Assembly (NCBI GenBank): GCA_030562195.1
Contig: CM060200.1
Span: forward strand, 29,799,023-29,863,022
Source: Nipponacmea schrenckii
Taxonomy: Eukaryota > Mollusca > Gastropoda > Lottiidae
Direction: 5' to 3'
Length of the DNA: 64,000 nucleotides
The notes under the pieces were generated by a model. The model searched no databases and was not told the origin of the DNA. It was given only the letters and a program-made list of their open reading frames with translations. The position numbers and the translations under genes are program-made. Below, piece by piece: positions 26,601-39,500 of the stretch (position 1 is its first letter; every line of letters starts with the position of its first letter).

Positions 26601-29600
26601 TTCTTATGATTATAATATTAGAGAAATTTTCTTTATTATTATTTATTTTAGGTTATCAAGAGTTATAACCTACAAACAAATTCTGGCGCAATTCATAAAT
26701 TACTTGAATGTCTGTTGAATCTCTGACTTACATCATTTTTATCCAAATAAAAGTATGAAATGAACTTCTGTGACTATTATTGATATAAATTATAGAATGA
26801 ATATCATTTTATTTTAGACATGAATTAGATAAATTAAAACTAGAAGAAAATAAAGTAGAGGATGGACCTTCTTCACCCCCAGTAATAACACCACAAGATG
26901 ATTTCTTTGATGGTGGGCTTATGTTTATTTCTTATGTTAATAGATTCTTCAATCTGTTTCAATATTTTCACAATTATAAATGAATAAAATCAATTAACAG
27001 TAAATAAAGAAAGTTATAAAATTTTGATTGTGTTCATTGCATAAAATCAGCACTTAAATGTCAATGTATAGATTTACACCTCTCAGAAGTAAAATTAAAT
27101 TGTCCTATTTCTATTTTTATTTACAGAATTATATGATGAAATGGATACAGAAGATTGTAAGTTTTGTACACTTTCATCTTTACTAAATAAAACAAAAGTT
27201 GGACTAGTATAATTTCTGCAAGTGACATTGAACCATACTTAAAAATGCAACAGAATGCTAGTGTAGCTTGTTCAATTTGGCTATTTGCTGCATTTTTTAA
27301 ATTAAAATTATCTTCTTGTTGATTGTCTTCACTCACTAAGCATTTGGTATACGGCTATTATGATGTCATACTATTGGTGCCTGGAAGTGACAAAAGTTTA
27401 AACCTTCCAGGACAGTTCTAAAACAAACTAATGTTGAGGATGAGCTTGAATGAGATATTGTTAGCTGTAATTAAGAAATTTTCTATTATAGTGGGATCAT
27501 TAGAACAACATGGCAGTATTATAACTCATCTTCTATCACAAGTTCGTATTGGTATGGATTTAACTAAAGTTGTTTTACCAACATTTATCTTAGAAAGAAG
27601 ATCACTGTTAGAAATGTTTGCTGATTTCTTTGCTCATCCTGATTTATTCTTGAAGTAAGTCAGTATTTTTAGTGGAAATACCATAATATTCTCATGTACT
27701 GAAACAAAGTTTGATCTATTTTGTCTAGACAATTAATGAAATAAATGGTAAGCATTGAGATCATCTTTAAAGGAATATTATCTCTTGGAATGGACATAAT
27801 ATTTAAAGTCTCAAACTCGGCCAATTTTAGAATAAAAGATATATTATTTTAGGGTAGTTGAATTAAAAACACCAAGAGAAAGAATGATACAGGTTGTAAG
27901 ATGGTATTTATCAGCTTTTCATGCTGGTCGACCAAGTGAAGTTGCTAAAAAACCATATAATCCTATATTAGGAGAAACATTTCTTTGTGAATGGAGAATG
28001 CCAGATGAAGACTATAGTAAAAGTGTAAGTTTACTCTATAAAATCTTACTTTACTATATAAAATCTTAGTTTACTAGCGACCAATTTGTTAAATGTGCAG
28101 ATCTTGATAATTCAGGTCATGTTTTCTACTGACTATTCTACTCTTGTTTGTTCTGGGTCATTGAAACAACAATCAAATGCCCTATTCATCAAGAAATTCT
28201 GGATATTAAACATTGTCTTGAGTTAAGTTATTTTGGAGATTTATGAATTGTGACAACTTGTCAGTCATTTTTGACATACAATTGGTCATGACCTGCATAT
28301 ATGGCTAAATCAACAGCCCTGTTTGACACTATTAGTGCCAATGCATCTGGAAGCAGAATTTCATGAGACTTTGGGTGTAATGTGTTGTAACCCATGAGAA
28401 CCCATTGATATACAATGCTGTGTAATGAAACTGATACTAATATATTTTAGTAACATTTGTAGGGACTTGAATTTAACATTTTATGTTTTGTGTAGGAGAA
28501 GGTGGAACAAGGACCATTAGAATATGCTACTAAAGATAATTTAGCTTTTATAGCAGAACAAGTTTCACATCATCCTCCAAGTTAGTACACATATAATTAT
28601 TTTAGAGATACATGTACATGTATATATAAAGTATTGAAAAGACTTTGAGATTTTGGCAGACGTGTATTTTAAGAAAAAAAAATTTACTGTCTTTTCTGTT
28701 AACTATTTAATTCAGATCATTCATTTGGTATTTCTTCTAATAGTTTCAGCATTCTACGCAGAACATTTTAATAAAAGGATCACATTAGATGGTTATATTT
28801 GGACCAAATCCAAGTTTTTAGGATTATCTATTGGTGTGCATATGATAGGCCAGGCTGTTGTATCATTATTAGATTTAGATGAACATTATACCATTACATT
28901 CCCTAATGGATATGGCAGGTAATATTTCTGCATATTCTTTGAAAACTAAAATCATTGTAAGACTTTTTTTTCTTATGCAAAAACATTTTAATTTTGTTTT
29001 GTATTTTATTTTTACACACCTGCCTGGCTTAGACTGCAATAGTTACAGCAAATATTCAACTATACCCTCTGTCGTGTAGACGTCTTTAATGAATATAAAT
29101 TGGAAAATTTTTGCAAAAGGTAGAAAATTGGTTCTAGAAGTTGCATTTTTGGGTTGATTTTCTTTTCTAGAATTTTGAAATAATTTCCAACCAGATAGCA
29201 GTTACAAAAAATTGAAAAATCTGTAGCACACTTTTTTTGGCCAAATTTGTTCAAAAAAAGAAATAGGTTTTAGAATTAAGAATTTTCCATTTTTGAATGT
29301 GACTTTTGACCTTGTTCTTTGTATAGCCGAAGATCATTGACCTGAGATACCTAACAATGCTTTAATTTTAAACACTATGAATTTTGGACCATTATAAATT
29401 GTGACATTGACCTTTGTTGACCTTACCTTTTGCAAGATTAGAGGTCATTAGCCCTGACTATCTGCAAGAACGGTCATACCGGTATGTGATAAATGGCATC
29501 TACTTCCAGTTGAGCCCATTCACATCGTTATGTAAATTTGATTTAATACTTTGTGTACTTTTTATGTTATATCTGTCATTAAGGTCTATATTAACAGTAC

Positions 29601-31567
29601 CATGGGTAGAATTAGGTGGCAAATGTCATATTAATTGTGCTAAAACAGGTTTTAATGCTACAATAGATTTCCATACAAAGGTAAATATAATACATTTTAT
29701 AATGACTAAATAAAGAAATGAATAAACAATATTCAGCATTGCAAACACTTGCGGGTCTTTTTGCCTTCTTAGCAATGTAGTTACATGGGTACATTTATAA
29801 ACCAAACCAAATAAAATACAGATGTGACGTCACCCAGACCATAATGTTACTAGCAAATAATGAAATCAATAATGGACTCTTATTGCAAATATCATTCGGC
29901 TTGTAGCGAGCTGTTTCTAATCTGAAGTTAGATAATGGGTCTCAAGAATGTCAATGTTTCTAATAATGACATAGAATTGTTCCACAGTCATTATTAGACT
30001 TTTTGACTAGCTTTTGATTATTAACCAATACTTAAAGGGGCACAGTCTTGATTTGTTTCGGCCAATCATCCGACAGCCTCTAACACATGAAATCTTTTGC
30101 TTAGCTTATCAGAAATAGCCTACAGAGCTTACCTTTGAAATTTGGGCCTTCAAATTCATGTGTATCCATAATAATCCGTGTTTAAAAAATCATAATGTCT
30201 TAAGATATTACGAACGTCCCGCCATATTGGAATCAAAGAGTTATAGATACACTACTGCGCAGGCCCACACTGACAAAACAAAAAGAAAGTTATAACAATT
30301 GTAGACTTTGTCGACAGAACACACAATTTTCAGACTGACTGGAGACCAGCCGCGTACAGCACGGAAAAAAAAAAAATAAAAAGTGAAATTTTTTGTTTGA
30401 GGTATATTTCAAGGTATTTTGCGATTTTCTTAGAGCTTGAGTATTTCTGAGGACTGTTTAAATCTAACAAAGGCCCCAAACGACCCTTAAAAATCAAGAT
30501 TGTGCCCCTTTAAGTACATTTATTATATAAATTTTATATACATATAATCAGAATACTTCCTCATAGTTAATTTGTTTATAGCCATTTTATGGTGGAAAGA
30601 AACATCAGATATCAGGGCAGATTAATGATCCTAATGAGAAAAAACCAATTGTAACAGTCAATGGGGAATGGAATGGTGTCATGTATGCGAAATATGATAA
30701 TGGGGTATTTCAATTTTCTTTCTTTATTCTTCCTCTGATGTAAAAATAACTTGTATAAAACTCAAAAATTATTTTGGGGTATTCATCCTGGATTATAGTT
30801 TGTAAACTATTCATTTTGTTTTTAATTAGGTATTCAGTGTCATGGCTTCCTATTTTATAAACATCAGGGAAAACAAAGTTAAATATGATAGGAATTTTAT
30901 ATTTGTTTTGCACCCACTAACTCATTTAATTTTGTAAAGGTTATATTTCTGAACCTGGATTAATATTTGAAATATATTTCTTAATTTGTTATATTTAAGC
31001 AAACAGAAACATTTGTTGACACGAAAAATCTTCCAATAATCAAAAAACGTGTTCAACCTAGAGAGAGGCAAGATGAATTTGAATCAAGAAAGTTATGGCA
31101 AGACGTCACAAAACATCTAAAATATAAAAATGTTGTGGAAGCTACTGCTGGGAAACATAGATTAGAACAAAGACAAAGAGAAGAAGCCAAAGAAAGAAAA
31201 GAAAAGGGAATCAAATGGGAAACTAAAGTAAGTAAAAGTTTATGATTATTTTTCTTTTAAAAATCTTTTCCTATCTTACTTTGTACATAACATATTTTGA
31301 TAATGAATATACTTATTAAATGATAATTTCAAAATTCAACTTGCTTCTGACTTAATCAATGTTAAATTAAGTTTTAACATAATCAAAGCTTATCATTAGG
31401 TGTACTTTATGATTCTTGTAAGATTTATGGACAAATTATAAATGTTACAATTTGAACATGCTGTTGTATATTTGTAGAAATTCCATGAAGTAGGAGAACA
31501 TTGGCTATATGATCATCCACTAGTCACAAGATTAAAACAAGCTGGAACTCAAAATACAATATCTTGA
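14604..31567 (+). CDS. OSBPL9: Oxysterol-binding protein-related protein 9 (ORP9), complete, 20 exons
   Basis: Coding exons: 14604-14711, 17038-17088, 17478-17556, 23416-23492, 24434-24529, 24836-24913, 25205-25255, 25829-25919, 26140-26250, 26413-26593, 26818-26912, 27127-27156, 27492-27654, 27853-28024, 28496-28580, 28744-28918, 29584-29680, 30582-30704, 31000-31227, 31478-31567 (2181 nt, 726 aa plus stop; human long ORP9 is ~736 aa). All joins are GT-AG and in phase. The PH domain is aa 1-105 ([20 protein letters not shown]), and a coiled segment follows. The FFAT-like EFYDAED at aa 292-298 sits after an acidic run and should bind ER VAP proteins. The lipid-transfer (ORD) domain starts near aa 350, with KPYNPILGE at 437-445 and the family signature EQVSHHPP at 482-489. 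ORP9 exchanges PI4P and sterol or phosphatidylserine at ER-Golgi contacts; that role is taken from the family. The FFAT motif together with a PH domain argues for ORP9 over ORP10/11. The start is the ATG four codons before the conserved EGPLSKW. Confidence 0.96.
15105..16269 (-). repeat. 1.09 kb interspersed element, family A, copy 1
   Basis: This is in OSBPL9 intron 1. In element orientation (minus) it begins ACTAGAATTGCTTACAATTA, then ACGTATTTCGAGAGCC, contains two related blocks with CACACCTTCCGTA, and ends in poly-A followed by a short hairpin (TTTCGAC, 3 nt loop, GTCGAAA). Near-identical copies lie at 20348-22709 and 62281-64000. I see no protein domain; the shared open frame starts at TTG, not ATG. 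Confidence 0.85.
16578..16859. repeat. Partial copy of terminal-inverted-repeat element, family C
   Basis: This sequence closely matches the right half of the intact copy at 30032-30514. Shared markers include CAATTGTAGACTTTGTC, GACTGGAGACCAGCCGCG and the terminal GCCCCTTTAAG at 16849-16859. The left terminus is not seen, so this copy is truncated or diverged. Confidence 0.75.
17975..18212 (-). repeat. Diverged fragment of satellite-bearing element, family B
   Basis: It carries family-B words (CAAGGGCAATAACTCAT, CACACCAAGTTTC) and the terminal palindrome-like GCCCACATTTATGTGTGGGT at about 18185-18204. It lies in OSBPL9 intron 3 and is much more diverged than the copy at 19175. Confidence 0.6.
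19175..20341 (+). mobile_element. Satellite-bearing non-autonomous element, family B, copy 1
   Basis: It starts ATACGCCCACATTATAATGT, which includes a perfect 17-18 bp palindrome. It contains about six monomers at a 160-161 bp period: CGAAATT or its variant recurs at 19321, 19482, 19643, 19804, 19964 and 20125. It ends AAGTGGGCGTATCTTGCTAG then GCAACCACTTG. Each monomer carries TTTTTGAGTTATTGCACTTG and TATTGATGAGATCTTGGACA. No protein is encoded. Family-A DNA begins a few bases after its end. Confidence 0.85.
20348..22709 (-). repeat. Family A tandem array (full, partial and full unit)
   Basis: Two full ~1.09 kb units (20348-21505 and 21623-22709) flank a partial unit of about 117 bp (21506-21622). 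That partial unit ends inside an ACCGGAAGTTCT and restarts at the poly-T. Junctions fall at the poly-A/poly-T tract, so units are joined head to tail. The array lies in OSBPL9 intron 3 directly next to a family-B element. Confidence 0.85.
24567..24640. repeat. Two-copy 37 bp tandem duplication
   Basis: CTTTGACAAATATATAATCA and the bases after it occur at 24567 and again at 24604, in the OSBPL9 intron after exon 5. Confidence 0.9.
25265..25361. repeat. Two-copy 49 bp tandem duplication
   Basis: AGATATCTTTTTACAAAGAA recurs at 25265 and 25314 just after the donor of OSBPL9 exon 7. The copies differ at a few bases. Confidence 0.9.
25482..25752 (+). mobile_element. tRNA-derived SINE, 5'-truncated head, copy 1
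   Basis: A B-box-like GGTTCAATCC at about 25513 follows a shortened tRNA-like head. The body contains GTGCACGTTAAAGATCCCTA and GCAAAAAGAGTAGGCTAATG, both also found (reverse strand) in the copy at 60084-60425. It ends in repeated TTCATTTCA. It is inserted in OSBPL9 intron 7 in the gene's own orientation. Confidence 0.75.
30032..30514. mobile_element. 483 bp terminal-inverted-repeat element (MITE), family C
   Basis: The left end CTTAAAGGGGCACAGTCTTG and the reverse complement of the right end (CTTAAAGGGGCACAATCTTG) match over about 24 bp with one difference. The element is flanked by TA on both sides. It can equally be read as TTAA target duplications around AGGGGCAC ends, as in piggyBac-type elements. 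There is no coding capacity. It sits in the OSBPL9 intron between the exons at 29584 and 30582. A partial second copy is at 16578-16859. Confidence 0.8.
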
Positions 31568-34500
31568 TCTTCGACTTAATTCTCAACAACCGTCTATAGT
31601 ATTAACAATCTAAATTTCTGCATACAATATAGTCTAGGTCATGGGGAATATCATTAAATACATAGTGTAACCACAGATTATATACTTTGTGCAATAGTGT
31701 GATTTAAAACTTAAAAGATTTTTGTTTCTATTACGGTACTTTCTATAAAATGTATGGTTATTCTCCACAGCAAACATATCTAATATTCAGCTAAAAAAAG
31801 TTTGTAGGAAAAGAAACCATGTCATTGGTAAATAGATTTTGTGATATCTTCTAATAAATACAGTTAGTCACATACATGATAAAAATTTAGCTATCTCTTA
31901 CAGTGAACTTTGTTGCCAATTTCTAGTTTCAGTTGGATTGTATAAGATCTTGTGATGTCAAAGCCTTGATAAAATATAAAGGCCTTGTTTAACTTATATT
32001 TTCATCATTCAAGTTTATGAAATTAGTCAACTGACAGATAATCTTGATAGGATGGCCAAAGACCAGCTGATAAGACAGAATTCTCAAGAATTTCTTACAA
32101 AATGGATAAATCAAAATAAGGCCTACACTTAGTTGTATTAATTGTGTTGGTGGCTTTTTAGAACACGCCTTTTTGTAATGTTACAAATCAAAGACATTCA
32201 TATCAATAGATACCTAGAACTAAAGTGTTTTTTATAGGGTGAACCTCACGTAGTAACCTGTGTTTATCAGAACATCTGGTTCCCTTCATACATCTTGACA
32301 AACAAAAAAGTTTCTTCTTGTATGGGGAAGTTGTTATCATTGCAAATGAATTGTTATGAATATAAGTTTTTATTCAGATATTTATTTATTTATTATTGTG
32401 TAATGGAATTCCTGATATAAAATGTTGTCTTTCATTTTCCTGTCATTGTTATAATACACATATGTAAAGGAAAGTTTCAAGCCTTGACTAAATTCCCCAC
32501 CCATCCCCAATGTTTTCTGTGAGTGCAAGCATAATCTGTACGTGATATTTTTCCCTCCTATACTAGTATATAAATTAAAACTGGTTTACAATGTTAAAAC
32601 TGAAGTCACAGATAAAATGACACATGTATATAATTTGGAATAAGCTTTAATATAATATGAAATATACTCTAGATTTAAGTACCACTAGAATTGAACTAAG
32701 TTTTCAAACATAAACAATACAATGTGACTTAATCTTATTCTGGAAAATTATAAATGATGGACATGTGAAAATATAAGTGTAATGTGAAAATGCAATGTTA
32801 TTAAAAGTAATAATTTTAAAAATCATTTCAAGACATTACATTACTCGCATTACACAGGAATCTTTAACAATTTCTATCAACTGGGTATGGGTAAAAAAAA
32901 ATATCCCAATATATATAGAATAAGAATTGAAAAAACCTGTGTAATAAATTTTCAGTGATAAACTTATCAATAAATGAGAAGAAATAATAACAATAATCAC
33001 ATGGTAAATAATAACCTGGAATGCTGGAATAATTAGACAATGTACTGAAGGAATGTTAACAAAATTTGTTCAGGTTCACATAATTCTATAGATTCTACAG
33101 AAGGTTTTTAACAATATTGCTCAATATTTTCAGAAAACGGAAGCAACAAAATTCCCTCTGATCACTGATTTTTACACTCCTCAATTGGCTTACTACAGAG
33201 TTATTAAACATTTGAGTTTTCATTCAGCATCTTTTTGTATTATGTCACTTTCAAACAAGATGATTTATTTTCTAAGAAACAATAGGTATTTATGTAGAGC
33301 AAAGTAAAAAAAAACTTCCCTGAACAGAAATTGTGTTAAATTATGAAAATTTTTCATAGTATCACATGGGTATTATTGAGTATGTTAATAATATTGGAAT
33401 GGTTTTGATTCAAATTTTGATCTTGACGTAAATTCTCAGATTTACAAGGAAGAAATAAATGTTTGATTTATGTATGGAATAAAAAATAGACTTGAACAGA
33501 AAATAAAACTACACATTTAAATATTAAAGCAAAAGTGTACATTTTAGTGAAATGTTAAAGGGGCAGTATGTACTTTCAGTATCAAAAACATCAAATGTTA
33601 TTACATGTACATGAAAACATTTCTAAAATGTGCTATTTACATCTATGTGTCTCTTAGATCAACAATGTTTTAAAAGGATTAATTTAAAAGAAATGTACTG
33701 ATGTACTGAATGTCAAGTTAACAAGTTTTGGTGTGAGGCCTGAAAAAGATTCAATATTTTTAGATAAAACCATCAAAATAATATTTCTCCACAATAAGGT
33801 GTTTATTTTAACTGCATAATTTTTCTAATACCTGCCTAGAAGCATAACATATTAAAAAGTTTAAATATAACCCTTTCAACAGCAGGTAAGTTAAACTTTC
33901 AAATAAGTCTTCACATTTCTAGTTGAAATGGATTTGACCAATATATTTTTTATCTATGAAAGAAACAGAATGCCCCTTGAAGTATTTCACAGAAAAATGC
34001 AAAAAAACGGAAATTGATGAGAAAATAGAATGGAAGAGATTCTTGTAATAATATATGACTAGATAAAATAAATCATGACTGATATGTTCAGGGCTCAAGT
34101 ACAGGAACAACATAAGTGAAGACATTATACTGTTATAGAGGTCTGGGAATTTTTTCTGCACAAAACGCCATGTCACATAACTGAAATGTTCTTAAGCACA
34201 GTACAAACAACATTTCATACTGTTAAGTCGATATAATGCATGCCTTATGTTCAAAATGACTGAAAATATAAACCTGGGACCAGTTCAATAGAATAAAGTA
34301 TGGTATTTCTCCATGTCAAATTCTGTACCTACGGCTAAGTCTTATTGTAAGATTTTTACATGGCCCTGACTTTTAACCTTTGAAGAAATACTTCAATCAC
34401 AATTAATAACAAGTGGTTGCCTTGTAAGATACGCCCACTTTAAAATATATTTTCTGTTTTAACACAGGCAGAGACTCTAACATTATTAAGGTCTAATTCA

Positions 34501-36521
34501 AGTTTTCATCAATATAAATGTTCACACCAAATTTGATTCAAATCAGATGAAGCCTAGTCACTATTGTATTTACTAGCTAATTTTCATGAAAACTGTATTG
34601 TCTATCGCAATCACAAGCCAATTTCGCAGCGTTTTGACAAAGTCAAGACTAATAATTCAAAAACAGTTTATCAAAAAAGCGTCAATTTCACACTTGATCA
34701 AGATCTCATCAACTTCAATGATCTCACTAAATTTCATTCAAATCAGATGAAAACTGTTGTTTTGACTAAGTCAAGGGCAATAACTACAAAAAAGTTCACA
34801 CAAAAATCGTCACTAACAAACATGTTTAAGATCTCATCAATATTAAAGTGTTATGACTAAGTCAAGACTAATAATTCAAAAACAGTTTATCAAAAAAGCG
34901 TTAATTTCATACTTGATCAGGATCTCATCAACTTCAATGATCAAACTAAATTTCATTCATTGTTTTTACACGTTTTGACTAAGTCAAGGGCAATAACTCA
35001 AAAAACGTTCACCAAAAAATCGTCACTATCAAACATATAAATGATGACACAAAATTTCATTCAAATCCAATGGAAATTGTGATCTATCTATTGCGTTCAC
35101 AAGCCAATTTTGATGGGTTTAAGTCAAGTGCAATAACTCAAAAACCATTCATCGAAAAATAGCCTATTTTGAATTTGTCCAAGATCTCATCAATATAAAT
35201 GATCACAGCAAGTTTCATTCAAATCCGATAAAAACTGTAGTCTCTGACGCGTTCACAAGCCAATTTTGAAGCGTTTTGACTAAGTCAAGTGCAATAACTC
35301 AAAAACCATTTATCGAAAAATTGCCAATTTCGAACTTGTCCGAGATCTCATCAATATAAATGATCACAGCAAGTTTTATTCAAATCCGATAAAAACTGTA
35401 GTCTCTATCGTGTTCACAAGCCAATTTTGACGCGTTTTGACTAAGTCAAGTGCAATAACTCAAAAACCATTCATCGAAAACCATTCATCGAAAAATCGCC
35501 AATTTCGAACGTGTCGAGATCTCATCAATATAAATGATCGCAGTAAATTTCATTCAAATCCGACAGTAGTCTCTATTGCGTTCACAAGCAATTGAGGAAG
35601 GATCGACCGACAAACGGCCAGGGGTGACGACAATATACGACCACATTATAACGTGGGCGTATAAAAATGGAAAGTAAATGTGACAAGGAATAATGATCTG
35701 TTATGGACAAACCAAAGTTGGAAACACGAATTACCAAGAGGTAATTATACAGAACAAGTATTTACTAATCAAGACAGAACATAACTGTAATGCATAGGTG
35801 ACAGTTAAATAAAAGCTATATAAAATAATAGATTAAAAGATATCCACTATTTATAAAAGTAGAAAATCGTTGGAGTATTTGAGGAAAACTTTTCGTTTCT
35901 TTGTGTAATATATTAGACATAATTTGTAATTACTACCCAAAGATTTCTTACATGTATTAGAAAATTAAAATCTTTCACTTTGGCAAATGTTTGGTTCTTT
36001 CAAAAATAAAAGAAGTTTCAGTGTCAATGTGGTATGTTTTAAACTTTAAAATACACCTTTAAAATATATATAAAGTATTTTAAGTACTACATCCTTAAGA
36101 AACATACATTAATTAAGAAGCACTCAGGATGTCTTCTTCTGTCTGTCTTTAAAAACACCTTTTCGTTGCTTCTATTTTACATTACTTAAGCTCTACAGCA
36201 CATAAAAAAGCACATCTATAAAGTAAGTAAGGTAACAGTTTGAACATGTAACTTTATAAGTCAACTATAACAATTTAAAAACATGATTTGATTATATCAC
36301 AACCAATATATAGGTAGAGATGTTCTTGATTCTTTAACCTAGGTCTTCTTCTCTATAACAAACCGCAAGTCTAACGGGGCCTTCAAATCTTCATTTTCAT
36401 GTAACTTTTCAACACAGTCCAGTCATACATTTCCAATAAACCATGTAGTGATGTAGAAAAGGGCAGTGTAACATCTGATGATGATGTAATTCATCTAAAA
36501 GTGAGTGAGACTCTAGCATCC
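31568..36521. other. Convergent 3' region of OSBPL9 and the phosphatase gene
   Basis: This holds the 3' UTR of OSBPL9 (first AATAAA at 31853-31858), unassigned AT-rich DNA, a family-B element (34409-35664) and the 3' UTR of the minus-strand phosphatase gene. I see no additional coding exon; the open frame at 34564-34860 is repeat sequence. TTAAAGGGGCAG near 33558 resembles a family-C end, but no partner end was found. Confidence 0.6.
34409..35664 (-). mobile_element. Satellite-bearing element, family B, copy 2
   Basis: It runs from AACAAGTGGTTGCCTTGTAA to CCACATTATAACGTGGGCGT, i.e. the reverse of the copy at 19175. The interior has several ~160 bp monomers with GATCTCATCAATATAAATGA and TCAAAAACCATTCATCGAAA. 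Some monomers are truncated, and one short segment near 35465-35490 is duplicated. It lies between the convergent genes. Confidence 0.85.
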
Positions 36522-39500
36522 TCATTGACTATCTAAATATTCCATAACAACTTGATAACAAAACTGGAATTGTTCCTGAAACAAAACGTATAATTTCAGC
36601 ATGCAGTATACCTTAATAATCTCTAAACAATACAATAAAACAAATAGATTATAATCCAAGAAAAAAAAGGTGTTAGAAACTTGACATTAATACAAGTACA
36701 CTTGACATATACTCATAACAAAACTTGTGACAACCTTCAGGCTACTTATTTTGTACTTACAATATTTTCTATAAATTGTGGTCTATTCATTCTAATTTGT
36801 TTAATAGATTGATAAACATCTACTTCATGATCAATTTCTAATCTTTCTAATATTATACATATAGCACTAAATAATCCACTTTTACTAGCCCCATTCCTGT
36901 AAATAGTTATATTGAATTGCATAAAAAAACAAAAAGAATTATTTCTTAACAAATATTTATGAGCATGGTGGCTCATTGCAAGGAGAAATTTGCCAGGTCA
37001 GCAGTATTACTATACACCATTCAATCTGTTAAAGAGGCCCTTTTATGGCCTGCACTTTCTCTGTATTAAATAAATGTAAAAGACTTTTTGCTTCTTATTT
37101 TTCATCTTAAAATAGTTATCTTGATACATGTACTTACATACAATGTATGGTAACAGGACCTTTACCATTCTGTTTCAAAGAATCTGTGACTAGTTTATGT
37201 AAACGAAGTAAACTAGTAGTAGAATTTGGTATTGTTTGATAGTCAGGCCAAGACTTAAATAAAAACTGTTTAACAGCTCTCTCTTCACCCTGTGGAGTGG
37301 AAATATTTCATAATCAATTTTAGTGTTCAACTTCTCACATGATCGTAATTGTAATTGTAATTTCAAAAAGCAAAGACTGATGACTGAATTAGTTTATAAG
37401 TTTTTCTAGGTGAAGAGTTAAACAGAATCCAGCCACAGGCAGAAGTTTTCCAAGAAGCTAATTTCTACATTAACTGCCATTAACACTAATTATAAATATT
37501 TTCATGTGCATGACAACTGGTACATGACTTTAAAAATCCTGTACTTGGACATTCATGTTCTCTTACCTTTCCTTTATGACTTAGTTGACAAAGATGCATA
37601 GTAACATCAGGGTCTACTTCAGATGATGATAATAATTCAACACTGAGTGGTCCATATTCTTCACTATAACCATATTCTACTGGCCAATATAGTGCACAAC
37701 TCTATAATAAACAATAGTTTATACATTTACATCATGGGAACAAGGGAATTATTTGCCAGTGTCAAATATTTCACATTATAAATTTATATTCTAGTCTAAA
37801 TAGTTTAACATAAATATAGCTAGGTAATTTTAGGACAAAAATTGAATTGACATATAATTACATATTCCATATCATAAGTCACCCCATAGTCAAAGATTTA
37901 CCCATATACATTTTTAAGACAGATTACTTTTTGCCTATTTTGGGAAATATTCAGACATTGGTTATCATTGTAGAAAAACTATGAAATTCATCCATGTACA
38001 TATGAATGTTCAGTTTCATTAAAATCAATGACTTACATGTAGTTCTGTTTTAAAATAAGGACAAAAAGTACAGAAATCATCATTGAGAAAATTCAACTTT
38101 GAATGAATAACTAGACAATGTATAGCCATAACCCATTCAATATAATATGATAAGGATATGAGAATATAAACAATGGTGATGACAATCCAGATATATAAAT
38201 ATAAGAGATTTAAATCTTGAGGTATCCACTTTCAATACCTACATATTAAATATCAATATTTCATATCTAGTGTTTATATTATAATACATGCAAATATCAT
38301 GCTATGAAAATAATACCATGATATCATCCCTCCTAGGCCTAGCTTCTCAATTTCATTTAAGATATTTTAGATGGTAGGTTTCAGTTAAGGTAGGGTTAAT
38401 AACCTGATCAAGTTAAATTCATATATTTCTAATAAATACTTAATTCTTAGCATGCATACATATGCTTATGTATTTCTTTTGCAGTCATGGGCTGAATGTT
38501 AGATAGAACCATGTCCTTGTGTATTCTAACCCATGTAAAATAAGGAGTTTATTATTATTATAACTTCCTTATTAAGATGCCTATTGAAGAAGCTATGCCT
38601 AAACATCAAGTGAAAAATATTGTTATCAAATAATAAATTTATATATATTATTCAATTCAACCAAACCTATAACATACTTTTTCATACTGAAAATGAAAAC
38701 AAAATAAAAAAAATTAAAAATTTTCAAATCAAGTTTAACCTTTATTTTAATAAGAAAATTTCCTCAGAAGAGAAATATGAAAACTTTGAAGAATCCTAAA
38801 TAACTAATGAACTTACTGAATCATTTCGTTCAAATTCATTGAGCATGATGACTGTATCTGAATTATAATCATATAACATTCTCCAAAAATCAGCAACAGT
38901 ATTTGGTAGAGGCATTTGTGTAACAATAAAATGATCTTTTTGACTATGACCCTGAAATAAATCATGACAGTTATTATCATACTAAATTATGAGAGTTGTA
39001 ACATTAGATAAGTTTTATACAATATATCAAATAGAATTTATGAAATAGGAGCATTTACATCTCATTGGTCAACAAATTTAGAATAATATTATCTTTTAAT
39101 ACTAAAATAATCAAACACAGAAGAATTCTTTATGGATTTTAACTATTGTTTATTAATACTGTTAGGTTTAAAATTTATTAAGCAGATCAAACTGGCAACC
39201 AGGACCATATTATACATGAACCAAAGTGTGAAGCAGCAGAATACTAGTACAACAAGGGGCAATTCTATTATACTCACTGGTAGGAAGACAGCATTAATAT
39301 AATCATTACATTCATCAACAGGCGTATACAGGAATGGGCGACATCTATTAGCTAAAAAATATATATATTACAAAATAAACTTTGTGCCACAAGATATAAC
39401 TAAAAATCTACAAGCACTAACTACATAGTAAGCAATGATGTATGATTTTCATTATCCCCACTTTTTCATTTCATATCAAGATTCTTGTTTCGATTCAAAT

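Noticed and set aside
33558..33600. TTAAAGGGGCAG as another family C element
   Set aside because: No matching inverted end was found downstream, and the internal sequence is unlike family C.
34564..34860. 98-codon plus-strand frame
   Set aside because: It lies entirely within a family B element and changes frame between monomers.
36961..37010. SINE remnant (TGCAAGGAGAAATTTGCCAG)
   Set aside because: There is some likeness to the SINE body near 60150 but too short and diverged to call.
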